From: Roseovarius marisflavi
Lineage (GTDB): Bacteria; Pseudomonadota; Alphaproteobacteria; Rhodobacterales; Rhodobacteraceae
Assembly (NCBI RefSeq): GCF_900142625.1
Contig: NZ_FRBN01000001.1
Span: 372,001 to 436,000 of the forward strand
Reading direction: 5' to 3'
Length of the DNA stretch: 64,000 bases
Below the pieces are notes generated by a model. The model saw only the letters and a program-made list of their open reading frames with translations. It ran no database searches and was not told the DNA's origin. Below, piece after piece: positions 36,886 through 46,617 of this stretch. The stretch's first letter is position 1. Every line of letters begins with the position of its first letter. The translations under genes and the position numbers were made by a program.

Positions 36886-39051
36886 ATGCAGGAACCGGCA
36901 ATCACGCCCGATCTGATCGAGGCCCATGGTCTTAAACCAGATGAATACGCTCGCATTCTCGAGATTATCGGCCGCGAGCCGTCGTTCACAGAACTCGGTA
37001 TCTTTTCGGCGATGTGGAACGAACATTGCTCCTATAAATCCTCCAAGAAATGGCTGCGCACCCTGCCGACCACCGGCCCGCAAGTGATCTGCGGCCCCGG
37101 CGAAAACGCCGGCGTCGTTGATATCGGCGACGGTCAGGCGGTGATCTTCAAAATGGAATCGCACAACCACCCCAGCTATATCGAGCCATACCAGGGCGCG
37201 GCGACCGGCGTGGGCGGCATCCTGCGCGATGTCTTTACCATGGGCGCGCGCCCCATCGCCTCGATGAACTCACTTAGCTTTGGCGAGGTCGCGCATCACA
37301 AGACCCGCCAGCTTGTGCATGGCGTGGTGGCAGGCGTCGGCGGTTATGGCAACTGTTTCGGCGTGCCTTGCGCGGGTGGCGAGGTGCGCTTTGACGCGGC
37401 CTATAACGGCAATTGCCTTGTGAATGCCTTTGCCGCCGGTCTGGCGGATGCAGACAAGATTTTCTACTCGGCGGCCTCTGGTGTCGGAATGCCGGTCGTC
37501 TATCTCGGGGCCAAAACCGGGCGCGACGGGGTTGGCGGCGCCACCATGGCAAGCGCCGAATTCGACGAAAGCATCGAGGAAAAGCGCCCCACCGTTCAGG
37601 TGGGTGACCCCTTCACCGAAAAGCGCCTGATGGAGGCCACGCTTGAGCTGATGGCCACCGGCGCGGTGATCTCGATTCAGGATATGGGCGCGGCGGGTCT
37701 GACCTGTTCGGCCGTGGAAATGGGCGACAAGGGCGGGCTTGGCGTCAAGCTGCAACTCGATCACGTGCCACAGCGCGAAGAGAACATGACCGCCTATGAA
37801 ATGATGCTCTCTGAAAGCCAGGAACGCATGCTGATGGTGCTGCGCCCCGAGCTTGAGGCAGAGGCGCGCGCCGTCTTCGACAAATGGGACCTCGATTTCG
37901 CCATCGTCGGCGAAACCATCCCCGAAGACCGTTTCCTGATCATGCAGGGTAATGAGGTCAAGGCCGATCTTCCGCTGGCCACGCTTGCCGGCAGCGCGCC
38001 GGAATATGACCGCCCCTGGGTCGCCACCGCCCCCGCCACGCCGCTTGACGATGACGCGGTGCCCCAGATTGACGCCATCGACGGGCTGCGCGCGCTGATC
38101 GGCTCGGTCAACTACTGTTCGCGCGAATGGGTGTACGAGCAATATGACACGATGGTCATGGCCGATACCGCCCGCGCGCCGGGCCTTGGCGGCGGGTTGA
38201 TCCGCGTGCATGGCACCGACAAGCTCCTGGCCTTCACCAGCGACGTGACCCCGCGCTATGTCGCCGCCAACCCCTATGAGGGCGGCAAACAGGCGGTGGC
38301 CGAGGCCTATCGCAACCTCAGCGCGCTTGGCGCCACACCGCTGGCCTCGACCGACAACCTCAATTTCGGCAATCCCGAAAAACCCGAGATCATGGGCCAG
38401 TTCGTCGGCGCCCTCAAAGGCATCGGCGAGGCCTGTAGCGCGCTGGATATGCCGATCGTGTCGGGCAATGTCTCGCTTTACAACGAGACTGACGGCGCCG
38501 CGATCCTGCCGACACCGACGATTGGCGCGGTGGGGCTTATTGCAAATGCCGATCTGGCGATCACCGGCGAGGTCCGCGAGGGCCATGTGGCGCTTGTCTT
38601 GGGCGAAACGGTCGGCCACCTTGGCCAATCGGCCCTGCTGGCCGAGGTCTTCAACCGGGTCGAGGGCGACGCCCCCCCGGTCGATCTTGCCGCCGAGAAA
38701 CGCCACGGCGATTTCATCCGCGCCAATCACACGCTGATCAAGGCCTGCACCGACCTTTCGGATGGCGGCCTGGCCCTTGCCGCCTTCGAGCTGGCCGAGG
38801 CGGCGGGCGTCGGCGTTCATCTCGACAGCGGCGACACGGCGACGCTCTTTGGCGAGGATCAGGGGCGCTACCTTATCGCCTGTAACTTCGATCAGGCCGA
38901 GGCGCTTATGATTGCCGCCGGACAGGCCCATGTGCCGGTGCACTCCGTGGGCAAATTTGGCGGCGACTCGGTGAAATTTGGCGCGAGCGACGCGCCGCTG
39001 GCCGAGCTTTCGGCGATCTATCGCGGTGCATTCGGCGAGACCTTCGCCTGA
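36886..39051 (+). CDS. purL: Phosphoribosylformylglycinamidine synthase subunit PurL
   Basis: A 721-residue small-type PurL, the ATP-dependent synthase subunit that works with PurQ and PurS in purine synthesis (FGAR to FGAM). Motifs include [47 protein letters not shown] and [11 protein letters not shown]. Length is normal for the PurLQS type and lacks the glutaminase domain of the long form. The following genes encode an exported protein, BolA and a monothiol glutaredoxin. Confidence 0.97.
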   Translation: MQEPAITPDLIEAHGLKPDEYARILEIIGREPSFTELGIFSAMWNEHCSYKSSKKWLRTLPTTGPQVICGPGENAGVVDIGDGQAVIFKMESHNHPSYIEPYQGAATGVGGILRDVFTMGARPIASMNSLSFGEVAHHKTRQLVHGVVAGVGGYGNCFGVPCAGGEVRFDAAYNGNCLVNAFAAGLADADKIFYSAASGVGMPVVYLGAKTGRDGVGGATMASAEFDESIEEKRPTVQVGDPFTEKRLMEATLELMATGAVISIQDMGAAGLTCSAVEMGDKGGLGVKLQLDHVPQREENMTAYEMMLSESQERMLMVLRPELEAEARAVFDKWDLDFAIVGETIPEDRFLIMQGNEVKADLPLATLAGSAPEYDRPWVATAPATPLDDDAVPQIDAIDGLRALIGSVNYCSREWVYEQYDTMVMADTARAPGLGGGLIRVHGTDKLLAFTSDVTPRYVAANPYEGGKQAVAEAYRNLSALGATPLASTDNLNFGNPEKPEIMGQFVGALKGIGEACSALDMPIVSGNVSLYNETDGAAILPTPTIGAVGLIANADLAITGEVREGHVALVLGETVGHLGQSALLAEVFNRVEGDAPPVDLAAEKRHGDFIRANHTLIKACTDLSDGGLALAAFELAEAAGVGVHLDSGDTATLFGEDQGRYLIACNFDQAEALMIAAGQAHVPVHSVGKFGGDSVKFGASDAPLAELSAIYRGAFGETFA

Positions 39052-39129
39052 TCACGTTTTGCTGAGTGCCATAGCGGCCCCGCGCCCGCTATGGCACAAT
39101 CTTCGCCAGTGCCCATGAAAGGACTGTCG

Positions 39130-39681
39130 ATGATCCGATTTCTTCTGGCCGCAACCCTCGCGCTTGCGGCGCCCCTTGCCGCCGCGCAAGACACCGCCCC
39201 GCAACCCGAAGCCGACCTTCCCGCCAAGGCGCCGATGACGCTTGCCCGGCTTGATGAAATCATCCGCGCGCTTGACCCCGAGGCCCAGACAAACGGGCGC
39301 TTCTGGCAGATGACGATCGCCGATGTACAGGTCATGATCATCACCGACGAGGCCGCCGACCGGATGCGTGCCATCTCACCTGTGCGCAAACTCGAGGAGA
39401 TGAGCCAGGAGGATATCACCCGCGTTCTTCAGGCCAATTTCGACTCTGCCCTTGATGCGCGCTATGCCATCGCCAAGGACGTGCTCTGGTCGGCTTTTAT
39501 ACATCCTCTCCGGGCGCTTGAAAAAGAAGAATTCATTTCCGGCCTCGGGCAGGTCGTGAACCTCGCCGAAAGCTATGGCACGCTTTATTCCGGCGGTGCG
39601 CTTCAGTTTGGCGGCGGCGACAGCGGCGCCTTGCAGCGCCAGTTGATCGACGAGCTTTTGAAAAAGGGGCAGGAAATCTGA
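39130..39681 (+). CDS. Exported protein of unknown function
   Basis: A 183-residue protein with a clear signal peptide (MIRFLLAATLALAAPLAAAQ, cleavage near residue 20). The mature part is mostly helical and acidic, with no family recognised. The start at 39130 was chosen because AAAGGA lies six bases upstream and the signal peptide begins there; upstream in-frame ATGs at 39091 and 39115 would place charged residues before it. It is found between purL and bolA; its function is not evident. Confidence 0.75.
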   Translation: MIRFLLAATLALAAPLAAAQDTAPQPEADLPAKAPMTLARLDEIIRALDPEAQTNGRFWQMTIADVQVMIITDEAADRMRAISPVRKLEEMSQEDITRVLQANFDSALDARYAIAKDVLWSAFIHPLRALEKEEFISGLGQVVNLAESYGTLYSGGALQFGGGDSGALQRQLIDELLKKGQEI

Positions 39682-39722
39682 CCGGAGGACAGAGGGGGCT
39701 GCCCCCAAGGCCCCGCGCCTTT

Positions 39723-39750
39723 CCCCCGGGATATTTCTGGCCAGAAGAAG
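39723..39750 (+). repeat. Dispersed intergenic repeat, copy B (diverged)
   Basis: CCCCCGGGATATTT, CTG, then GCCAGAAGAAG. It shares the GGGATATTT-N3-GCMAGAAGAA core with copies A and C but differs in the 5' GC-rich part. A GC-rich palindromic stretch (GGGGGCTGCCCCC, about 39694-39706) precedes it. Confidence 0.65.
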
Positions 39751-39840
39751 CCCTGTCAGGTCGATGAGGCCACCCGCGCATCTTGCACTTGGGTATGGCG
39801 CGCTCTACATCTGTGGCAACCGCCCAAAGGAGACCCCCGC

Positions 39841-40077
39841 ATGGCCCTACTTGCCTCTGACCTAGAAGCCCTGATCCGCCAGACCCTTCCCGATGCCAAG
39901 ATCACCGTACAAGGCGATGACGGGGTGCATTTCTCAGCCGAAGTGATTGACGAAAGCTTTCGGGGAATGAACCGCGTTCAGCAACAGCGCGCGGTGTATG
40001 CCGCCCTCAAGGGCAAGATGGACGGGCCGAACGGCGCGATTCACGCGCTTGCCCTGACCACCAAGGCGCCGGAATAG
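39841..40077 (+). CDS. BolA family protein
   Basis: A 78-residue BolA-fold protein beginning LASDLEALIRQTLPDAKITVQ with the conserved VHFSAEVIDESFRGMNRVQQQ segment. BolA proteins pair with monothiol glutaredoxins in [2Fe-2S] cluster handling and iron-dependent signalling. The gene is 59 bases upstream of such a glutaredoxin gene, supporting that role. It is preceded by AAAGGAGACC, a strong ribosome-binding site. Confidence 0.92.
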   Translation: MALLASDLEALIRQTLPDAKITVQGDDGVHFSAEVIDESFRGMNRVQQQRAVYAALKGKMDGPNGAIHALALTTKAPE

Positions 40078-40136
40078 GCGCGCACCACTTTTCTCCCGCT
40101 TTATCCGAAGCGGCCCGATGACAAGGACCTTTCCAA

Positions 40137-40499
40137 ATGACCGATGCAAAAACCCAGATCGAAGAGACCGTAAAAGCCAATGACGTGGTGCTTTACATGA
40201 AAGGCACCAAGGACATGCCGCAATGCGGGTTCTCATCGCGCGTGGCCGGTGTTCTAAACTTCATGGGCGTCGATTTTGCCGATGTGAACGTTCTCGCAGA
40301 CGAGGCAATCCGTCAGGGCGTCAAGGATTATTCCGACTGGCCCACCGTGCCGCAGCTATACGTCAAAGGCGAATTCGTCGGCGGTTGTGACATCATCACC
40401 GAAATGACCCTTTCGGGCGAACTCGACCAGTTGTTCGAGAAATCCGGCGTCAGCTATGACAAGGCAGCGGCGGACAAGATTCGCGAAGCCAACGCCTGA
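40137..40499 (+). CDS. grxD: Monothiol glutaredoxin (Grx4 type)
   Basis: A 120-residue CGFS-type glutaredoxin. The active-site Cys30 is in MPQCGFSSR, and DWPTVPQLYVKGEFVGGCDI contains the conserved cis-Pro and GG-D glutathione-binding motifs. These proteins bind a [2Fe-2S] cluster with glutathione and deliver it to target apoproteins, often together with BolA. A terminator follows about 30 bases after the stop. Confidence 0.95.
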   Translation: MTDAKTQIEETVKANDVVLYMKGTKDMPQCGFSSRVAGVLNFMGVDFADVNVLADEAIRQGVKDYSDWPTVPQLYVKGEFVGGCDIITEMTLSGELDQLFEKSGVSYDKAAADKIREANA

Positions 40500-40529
40500 T
40501 CTTTTACGCGCAGGCCATGACAGGTTTGC

Positions 40530-40563
40530 AAGGCGGCTCCTCATAAGAGGTGGCCGCCTTTTT
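40530..40563 (+). terminator. Intrinsic terminator after grxD
   Basis: Arms AAGGCGGC (40530-40537) and GCCGCCTT (40553-40560), with a second inner CCTC/GAGG stem, followed by T residues. Its 3' edge meets the convergent agmatinase stop. Confidence 0.88.
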
Positions 40564-41531
40564 CATGTCTGGCGGGTCCAGCCCCAGAGGCAAAGCATCT
40601 CCATCGCCACATGAGCGCCCGCAATCGCCGTCGCACCAGTGGTATCATAGGCCGGTGACACCTCGACCACATCGCCACCAACGAGGTTGATCCCCGCAAG
40701 ATCGCGCAGGATGATCGCCGCCTGCGCCGTACTTAGCCCGCCCCAGACCGGCGTGCCCGTACCCGGCGCAAAGGCGGGGTCAAGACAGTCGATATCGAAG
40801 GTCATATAAACATTAGCTTCGCCGACTATTCCCTTGATTTTGCTTGATGTCCTCTCGGGGCCCGCTGAATGGACCTCGCGCGCGTCAATCGTGGTTATGC
40901 CCAAGGTATCGGGGTTCTCGGTCCGAATGCCCACCTGAACCGAGCGTTTGGGGTCAATCAGCCCGAGCTTGACCGCCTTGTAGAACATCGTGCCGTGATC
41001 GACGCGGTCCATATCGTCATCGACCCAGGTGTCGGAATGGGCATCGAACTGCACCAGGGCCAACGGCCCGAACTTCTCAGCGTAAGCCTTTAAAATAGGG
41101 AAAGAAATATAGTGATCGCCACCAATCGCAATGCTGGCCGCACCGGCGTCAAGAATGCCCCGGATATGAGCGGTCAAGGCGCCGGGAAAGGCGGGCACAT
41201 TGGCATAATCAAACGCCAGATCGCCGTAATCCACGACATTGAGCGCGCTCAACGGATCATACCCGCCCCAGCCATAGGGCGGATCGAACACCTGCAGGGC
41301 ACTCGCCTCGCGGATCGCACGCGGGCCAAGCCGCGTGCCGGGGCGATTTGTGACGCCCTGATCAAAGGGCACCCCGGTGATCGCCACATCGACGCCGCTC
41401 AGGTCCTTGGTATAACGGCGACGGGCAAAAGACGTAGCCCCGCCAAAGGTGTTCTCAAAACTCAAACCACGCAAGCTTTGCCGCGTAAACGCCTGATCCA
41501 CCTGTTTTTTTGCATCTTCCAATGCCATCAT
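40563..41531 (-). CDS. speB: Agmatinase family ureohydrolase
   Basis: A 322-residue binuclear manganese ureohydrolase. Ligand motifs are GGDHYIS, FDAHSDTWVDDD and FDIDCLDPAFAPGTGTPVWG. It hydrolyses a guanidino compound to urea and an amine, with agmatine to putrescine the best-known case; the HGTMFYKAVKLGLIDPKRSVQVGIR stretch is typical of agmatinase. It lies nine bases downstream of an M20 amidohydrolase gene on the same strand. Two tandem ATGs (41531, 41528) follow an AAGGA site. Confidence 0.88.
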   Translation of the reverse strand: MMALEDAKKQVDQAFTRQSLRGLSFENTFGGATSFARRRYTKDLSGVDVAITGVPFDQGVTNRPGTRLGPRAIREASALQVFDPPYGWGGYDPLSALNVVDYGDLAFDYANVPAFPGALTAHIRGILDAGAASIAIGGDHYISFPILKAYAEKFGPLALVQFDAHSDTWVDDDMDRVDHGTMFYKAVKLGLIDPKRSVQVGIRTENPDTLGITTIDAREVHSAGPERTSSKIKGIVGEANVYMTFDIDCLDPAFAPGTGTPVWGGLSTAQAAIILRDLAGINLVGGDVVEVSPAYDTTGATAIAGAHVAMEMLCLWGWTRQT

Positions 41532-41540
41532 ACCATCCTT

Positions 41541-42713
41541 TTATTCGGTCTTTGCCAGCGGCTGTGCACGCTCTACAAGGCGCGCGAAAAACGAAGCGCC
41601 CACCGGGGCGACCGCATCATTGAAATCAAATCCGGGATGATGCAGGCCGGGGCCCTCTCCCTGACCCAGAAACAGATAGGAGCCGGGACGCGCCTCCAGC
41701 ATATAGGAAAAATCCTCGGCGCCCATTTCGCGCGGGCGATCCTCGATCACCGACGCCTCGCCCACCACCTCGCGCGCCACTTGGGCGGCAAAGCGGGTCT
41801 TCTCAGCGTCATTATAGGTTGCCGGATAGCCAAGCTCGATCCGGACCTCGGCGCGCACCCCGTAAGAGGCCGCCTGCCCTTCGGCCACCTCGCGCAGGCG
41901 ACGATGCACCATCTGCTGCACCTCGGCGGTAAAGGTGCGGATCGTGGCGTTGATATAGGCGGTTTCGGGGATCACGTTATCTGCGCTGCCGGTGTGTATC
42001 TGGGTGACCGAGATCACCAGATCATCCAGCGGATTGCGGTTGCGGCTTACGATGGTCTGGATCGCCTGCACGATGCCGACGGCGGCGACCACCGGATCGC
42101 GGGTTTCATGCGGCATGGCGCCATGGCCGCCCTCTCCGATCACCTCGATATGCAGCGTATCCACCGCCGCCATGATCGGCCCCGGCGTGGTTTCAAACGT
42201 GCCAGCCGCCACCCCCGGCAGGGTATGCAAAGCATAAACCTGATCAATGGCGTAGCGATCCATGATGCCCTCGTCGACCATCACCTGCCCGCCGCCGGGC
42301 CCCTCTTCCGCGGGCTGAAAGATAAGCACCACACGCCCCGCGAAATTGCGGGTCTCGGCAAGGTATCTGGCTGCCCCAAGCAACATCGTGGTGTGCCCGT
42401 CATGGCCACAGGCATGCATCTTGCCCGCCCGCTTCGAGGCCCAATCGGCGCCGGTTGTCTCGTTGATCGGCAGGGCATCCATATCGGCGCGCAAGCCGAT
42501 GCATGGGCCGTCGCCCGTGCCCTCGATCACCGCCACCACTCCGCTCGTGGCGATGCCCTCTTCGATCTGGGTGATGCCAAACGCGCGCAGCCGCTCGACC
42601 ACAAAGCCCGCGGTCTCGTGACAGTCAAAACCCAACTCCGGGGTTTCATGCAGATGGCGCCGCCAGGCGGTCATGTCGTCGGCAAAGCCGGCGATGCGGT
42701 TGATCACGGCCAT
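41541..42713 (-). CDS. M20 family amidohydrolase (hippurate hydrolase-like)
   Basis: A 390-residue M20D metallopeptidase. Visible metal-ligand motifs are MHACGHDGHT (Cys/His), the Glu pair in FQPAEEGPGGG, and a C-terminal MGAEDFSYML. It starts MAVINRIAGF with RRHLHETPELGF, typical of N-acyl-amino-acid amidohydrolases. These release the amino acid from acyl or benzoyl derivatives. An AAAGGA site lies nine bases upstream of the ATG. It is co-transcribed with the agmatinase gene. Confidence 0.9.
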   Translation of the reverse strand: MAVINRIAGFADDMTAWRRHLHETPELGFDCHETAGFVVERLRAFGITQIEEGIATSGVVAVIEGTGDGPCIGLRADMDALPINETTGADWASKRAGKMHACGHDGHTTMLLGAARYLAETRNFAGRVVLIFQPAEEGPGGGQVMVDEGIMDRYAIDQVYALHTLPGVAAGTFETTPGPIMAAVDTLHIEVIGEGGHGAMPHETRDPVVAAVGIVQAIQTIVSRNRNPLDDLVISVTQIHTGSADNVIPETAYINATIRTFTAEVQQMVHRRLREVAEGQAASYGVRAEVRIELGYPATYNDAEKTRFAAQVAREVVGEASVIEDRPREMGAEDFSYMLEARPGSYLFLGQGEGPGLHHPGFDFNDAVAPVGASFFARLVERAQPLAKTE

Positions 42714-42775
42714 CTCTGGACATCCTTTTGCTCACGCGTCAGGGTCCACTCAACCCCAAAGACGAGAGCACCGCA

Positions 42776-43597
42776 ATGGCCGATGACACCCTCATTCACG
42801 ATCCAAACGGCGGGTTGCCCCGGCTGATCGCCATCATGCGCGCGCTGCGTGATCCCGCATCGGGCTGTCCCTGGGATATCGAACAGGATTTTGCCAGTAT
42901 CGCGCCCTACACCATCGAAGAGGCCTATGAGGTCGCCGATGCGATCGAGCGCGAGGAATGGGGCGAATTGCGCGGCGAGTTGGGGGATTTGCTGTTGCAG
43001 GTGATCTTTCACGCGCAAATCGCCGAGGATAGTGGATTGTTTGATGTCCATGACGTGGCCAACGCGATTTCCGACAAGATGGTCGCGCGTCACCCGCATG
43101 TGTTTAGCGACGAATCGCGCGATAAATCCGCCGAGCAGCAAACCCGCGACTGGGAGGCGATCAAGGCAGTCGAGCGCGCGGCCCAGGCCCAGACCGGTAC
43201 GCTTGACGGCGTGGCCCAGGGCCTGCCTGCGCTTTTGCGCGCCGTCAAGCTTCAGAAACGCGCCGCGCGGGTCGGGTTTGACTGGCCAGAGGTTGGTCAG
43301 GTCCTCGACAAGATCACCGAAGAGGTCGGCGAGCTGCAAGAGGCGGCGGCCGATCTGCCACAGGAAAAGATCGAGGAAGAATTCGGTGACCTGCTCTTCG
43401 TGATGGCCAACCTTGCGAGGCATATGAACCTCTGCCCCGAGACCGCCCTGCGTGGCGCAAATGCCAAATTCACCCGCCGCTTTGGCCGGATAGAGGCGCT
43501 CTTGTCCGAGCAGGGCAAAACCCCGGCGCAGTCTGATCTGGCGGAAATGGATGCACTTTGGGATCGCGCCAAGCTGGAAGAACGGCGCGACTCCTAA
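42776..43597 (+). CDS. mazG: Nucleoside triphosphate pyrophosphohydrolase MazG
   Basis: A 273-residue protein with two all-alpha NTP-PPase domains. Motifs CPWDIEQDFASIAPYTIEEA and GELRGELGDLLLQVIFHA are in the first half, and EEVGELQEAAADLPQEK and EEEFGDLLFVMANLARH are in the second. It hydrolyses (d)NTPs to monophosphates and cleans the nucleotide pool. The ATG at 42776 fits the family; 16 upstream codons in the same frame were excluded. It is divergent from the amidohydrolase gene. Confidence 0.95.
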   Translation: MADDTLIHDPNGGLPRLIAIMRALRDPASGCPWDIEQDFASIAPYTIEEAYEVADAIEREEWGELRGELGDLLLQVIFHAQIAEDSGLFDVHDVANAISDKMVARHPHVFSDESRDKSAEQQTRDWEAIKAVERAAQAQTGTLDGVAQGLPALLRAVKLQKRAARVGFDWPEVGQVLDKITEEVGELQEAAADLPQEKIEEEFGDLLFVMANLARHMNLCPETALRGANAKFTRRFGRIEALLSEQGKTPAQSDLAEMDALWDRAKLEERRDS

Positions 43598-43604
43598 GCG
43601 GTGA

Positions 43605-43865
43605 TCACGACATGCCCAAAGCTTCTTTGTACATCTCAAGCACCGCTTCTTCTTCGGCAATATCGTCCTTGTCGCGCTTGCGCAACGAAATCACCTTGCG
43701 CAGAACCTTGGTGTCATAGCCGCGCGATTTCGCCTCGGCCATCACTTCTTTCTGCTGCTCGGCGATGTCCTTTTTCTCGGCATCCAGCCGCTCGAAGCGC
43801 TCGATGAACTGGCGCAACTCGTCTGCGGTTACGCGGTAGGTCGAGTCGGAATTCATGTCGTTCAT
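43605..43865 (-). CDS. gapR: GapR-type nucleoid-associated protein (DUF2312)
   Basis: An 86-residue helical protein with TADELRQFIERFERLDAEKK and KVLRKVISLRKRD, matching the DUF2312/UPF0335 family. In Caulobacter the family member GapR encircles overtwisted DNA ahead of replication and transcription and stimulates topoisomerases. The N-terminal half is a probable coiled coil. The second ATG, three codons on at 43856, is an alternative start. Confidence 0.9.
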   Translation of the reverse strand: MNDMNSDSTYRVTADELRQFIERFERLDAEKKDIAEQQKEVMAEAKSRGYDTKVLRKVISLRKRDKDDIAEEEAVLEMYKEALGMS

Positions 43866-44009
43866 GGGCTGTCTCCGGTCAATTGGGCCTTCTGACTATA
43901 GCCGCGCGCGCGGCTCTGCAAGATGCTTCTGCATGGTTGTCCGACTTGCGCAACGGCGCAACTTCGACTAGGCGCAGCGCATCAAGATCGCACCATAAAG
44001 GAGCACGCG

Positions 44010-44225
44010 ATGGAAATTCTGATCTGGCTTGGAGCTGCGGTTTCACTGGCGGGCCTGGTGGGGCTGATCTGGTGCATTGTGACCGTCTGGAAGGCGCGCA
44101 AGGCAGGGCTGAGCGACGAAGCCATGCGCGCGACCATGCAAAAGGTGGTGCCGATCAACACGGCGGCGCTGTTCCTGTCGGTGATCGGGCTGATGATGGT
44201 GGTGATCGGAATCCTGCTAAGCTAG
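44010..44225 (+). CDS. Small two-helix membrane protein of unknown function
   Basis: A 71-residue protein with two hydrophobic helices (about residues 3-25 and 48-69) joined by a basic loop (VWKARKAGLSDEAMR). ATG 44010 is preceded by AAAGGAG. Its TAG stop is shared, within a CTAG palindrome, with the stop of the convergent FadJ-like gene. No family-specific motif was recognised; it resembles small conserved membrane proteins of Rhodobacteraceae. Confidence 0.75.
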   Translation: MEILIWLGAAVSLAGLVGLIWCIVTVWKARKAGLSDEAMRATMQKVVPINTAALFLSVIGLMMVVIGILLS

Positions 44226-46261
44226 GCCGCGCCCGCACGACCAAAGAACCCCTGACCGTTCTTGACCAGATCAAGGATCATCGGCTCTGGCGCCCAGATC
44301 GGCGCGGAGCGCGCGGCAAGCGCTTTCATGTCTTTCAGAACCGCCATGAGGCTGCGCTGATCCGCTTGCATAAGCGGGCCGCCGCGCGCGCGATCATAGT
44401 TGTATCCGCGCACCATGAGCACATCGATATCCGACGCCCGCTGAACGGCTTGTGCCGCCAGCATCCGGGCCGCAGCGTTGATCAGCGCCGCATGAAGCGC
44501 GTGACGCGGCGCGACGTCGCCAAGCACCTCGCTGACGGCGCGACCGGCCTCGGCCAGGCCCTTGGCAGGGCGTGGTCCTTCAGGGGGATAGTCGTAAAAT
44601 CCACGCCCGACAAAGCGCCCCTTGGCGCCCTTGGCAAGCCGCTCTTCCAGTGGCCCGGCCCAGCCATTGCCAAGCCCGATGTCACCTGCCGCCGCTTTCA
44701 ATCGCTGCTCGACCTGCGCCAGCCCCTCGCTATCCATCATCAGGAACGGCCCCGCGCGCAAGCCAAGGCGCTGAGCGGCCTGATCCACCCGCAGCGGCGT
44801 CAACCCGCCGCGCATCAGATCAAGCGCCGCAAGATAAAGCGCCGCCGTCATGCCATGCCCCAGCCCCGCACCGGCGGCCGGTTGGGCGGCGCGCACGGCG
44901 ACCCGGCCCATATCGGCACACATGCGCGCAAGGCTTGCAACAGCGGCAGGCGCGGCTCCTGTCTCGACGGCGATTTCAACAAGCCGCTGGCTATGGGCCG
45001 GGCGATAGATCCGCAAACCGAGGCCCACACCGGCCAATCCCGCGCCGATGTCAACGCGCGCGCCCACACCGCCCTTGCGCGGTGTCGGCAGATGGGCACC
45101 CGCCACACGCCTGCCGCGTGCGTCAAGCACAAGGTCCGCCCAGCCGTCTGTTGCGCCCTCGGTGAGGCGAGCAATCCGGGCGTCACGCCCTGCGGCATCA
45201 AGTCGACCATTGTCGACCGCATCATCCAAAATCCGCTTGAGGCGCAATGCCAGATCACCGTCGGTGACCCGGACATCTTTGCCTGCATCAACAAACAGCA
45301 TCCCGAGATCGGCCAGGGTTGCGGCGTCGCCGCCCACAAGCGCGATCCGGTTGAGCGGCTGTGCCGTGCCCTGCGCCAGCTCCGGCATGATCGCCGCGCG
45401 CCGCTCTGCCGCAAAGATGTGGCGTTGCGCGCGCGCCTCGGCACTCGTCAGGCGATCCTCGAACAACGCCTGTTCAAACTCCAGCCCCTGCTCGAACGGC
45501 AACAGCTGTGCCGCCTCGACTGCGCGCACGATATCGGCACCGGCCCCGCCCTGTCCGGCGAGGCGTTCGGCCACAAGGCCAAGCGCGCGCTGATAGGCGG
45601 CGGGATCGGTTAGCCCGCGCTCGCGGTCACGGGTGCGCACCCAACTGCCCCTATCGGCCAGTTTGCGCGCCAGGGTGACCGCCGTCGCCAGCGGATCATC
45701 CGGGGTGATCTGGTCAAAAAACAACCGAAGGCGCGGATCAGAGGCCGCAACCGGCTTGCCCGAGAGCATCAGTTCAAGCGCGACCTGCGCGCCCACAAGG
45801 CGCGGCGCGCGCTGTGTGACCCCGGCGCCGGGGATCATGCCAAGGCTTATTTCCGGCAGCGCCAGCCGCGTCGTGGCCTGCGCCACGCGGGCATGCGCCG
45901 CAAGCGCCAGCCCGACCCCCGCCCCAAGAACAGAGCCGTGCAAGGCCGCGACCACAGGTTTGGGAAAGTCTTCGATCTCGCGGCAAAGCGCACTGACCCA
46001 GGGGCTGGCCAGCGGGCCGTCATATTCCGTAAGATCCACACCCGATGAAAACCCCGTCCCGGCCCCGCAGATCACAACGCCGCGTACGGCGTCTTCCTGC
46101 GCGGCCTCGCAGAGGGCGGCTGACAGATCGGCGCGCAACTGCGGCGCAAGCGCATTGGCAACGGGCCGGTTCATCCGCAGGACGGCCATCCCATCACGGC
46201 GCTCACTCTGAATTTGTCCGGTCACATCATACCCGCCCAAAACACCTGTTTGCTGCATCAA
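44222..46261 (-). CDS. FadJ-like multifunctional fatty-acid oxidation protein, degenerate active sites
   Basis: A 679-residue protein with the FadB/FadJ architecture: an N-terminal crotonase (about 1-190) and a C-terminal 3-hydroxyacyl-CoA dehydrogenase-like part (about 303-679). One crotonase Glu (Glu137, LPEISLG) is kept, but the other expected in GGGCE-type motifs is Gly117. The Rossmann GxGxxG is replaced by VGGDAATLADLG (309-320). In the dehydrogenase motif G(M)HFFNP the catalytic His is Arg417 (GLRIYRPAH), while Glu429 is retained. It is therefore a homologue whose hydratase and dehydrogenase activities are both doubtful. No frameshift is evident, so it may have been kept for another function. 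Confidence 0.8.
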   Translation of the reverse strand: MMQQTGVLGGYDVTGQIQSERRDGMAVLRMNRPVANALAPQLRADLSAALCEAAQEDAVRGVVICGAGTGFSSGVDLTEYDGPLASPWVSALCREIEDFPKPVVAALHGSVLGAGVGLALAAHARVAQATTRLALPEISLGMIPGAGVTQRAPRLVGAQVALELMLSGKPVAASDPRLRLFFDQITPDDPLATAVTLARKLADRGSWVRTRDRERGLTDPAAYQRALGLVAERLAGQGGAGADIVRAVEAAQLLPFEQGLEFEQALFEDRLTSAEARAQRHIFAAERRAAIMPELAQGTAQPLNRIALVGGDAATLADLGMLFVDAGKDVRVTDGDLALRLKRILDDAVDNGRLDAAGRDARIARLTEGATDGWADLVLDARGRRVAGAHLPTPRKGGVGARVDIGAGLAGVGLGLRIYRPAHSQRLVEIAVETGAAPAAVASLARMCADMGRVAVRAAQPAAGAGLGHGMTAALYLAALDLMRGGLTPLRVDQAAQRLGLRAGPFLMMDSEGLAQVEQRLKAAAGDIGLGNGWAGPLEERLAKGAKGRFVGRGFYDYPPEGPRPAKGLAEAGRAVSEVLGDVAPRHALHAALINAAARMLAAQAVQRASDIDVLMVRGYNYDRARGGPLMQADQRSLMAVLKDMKALAARSAPIWAPEPMILDLVKNGQGFFGRAGAA

Positions 46262-46314
46262 TTACTACGGGGAATTGACGCACACGCAAGCGCAGGGCGG
46301 CGTTAACCGAAAGA

Positions 46315-46524
46315 TCAGACCGGCATGTTGTCGAATTGCGCCTCAATCGCCTCGCGAAGCAATTCCTCATGCAGACGCTTTGTTGCCGCAGGAACGGCCT
46401 CGCCCTCGGCATTCAGGCGCTCGATGACACGGCGCACCTGTGGCTCATAGCGATAGCGGGTTTGACTGTCGGCCTGTGAAATCTGAGCACTCAGGCGGTC
46501 CATTTCGGGCGTTGTGTTGGTCAT
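46315..46524 (-). CDS. Small conserved hypothetical protein
   Basis: A 69-residue, mostly helical, charged protein (YEPQVRRVIERLNAEGEAVP in the middle). The ATG at 46524 has GGGAGG six bases upstream; another ATG at 46530 abuts that site and was rejected. No domain is recognised. It is 53 bases from the FadJ-like gene and on the same strand. Confidence 0.7.
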   Translation of the reverse strand: MTNTTPEMDRLSAQISQADSQTRYRYEPQVRRVIERLNAEGEAVPAATKRLHEELLREAIEAQFDNMPV

Positions 46525-46617
46525 GGTCATCCTCCCAGATGGTGTAATCTACCTTAACGTGCATTTTTCAGTCGGAACAGAAATAAAATCCGCTCATGAC
46601 GTGGACAAGACAGCGCA

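Noticed and set aside
37270-38943. A 557-codon open frame on the minus strand
   Set aside because: It is antisense to purL, with low-complexity composition and no plausible start or family.
41112-42827. A 571-codon plus-strand frame
   Set aside because: It is antisense to speB and the M20 amidohydrolase gene, which carry full metal-ligand motifs.
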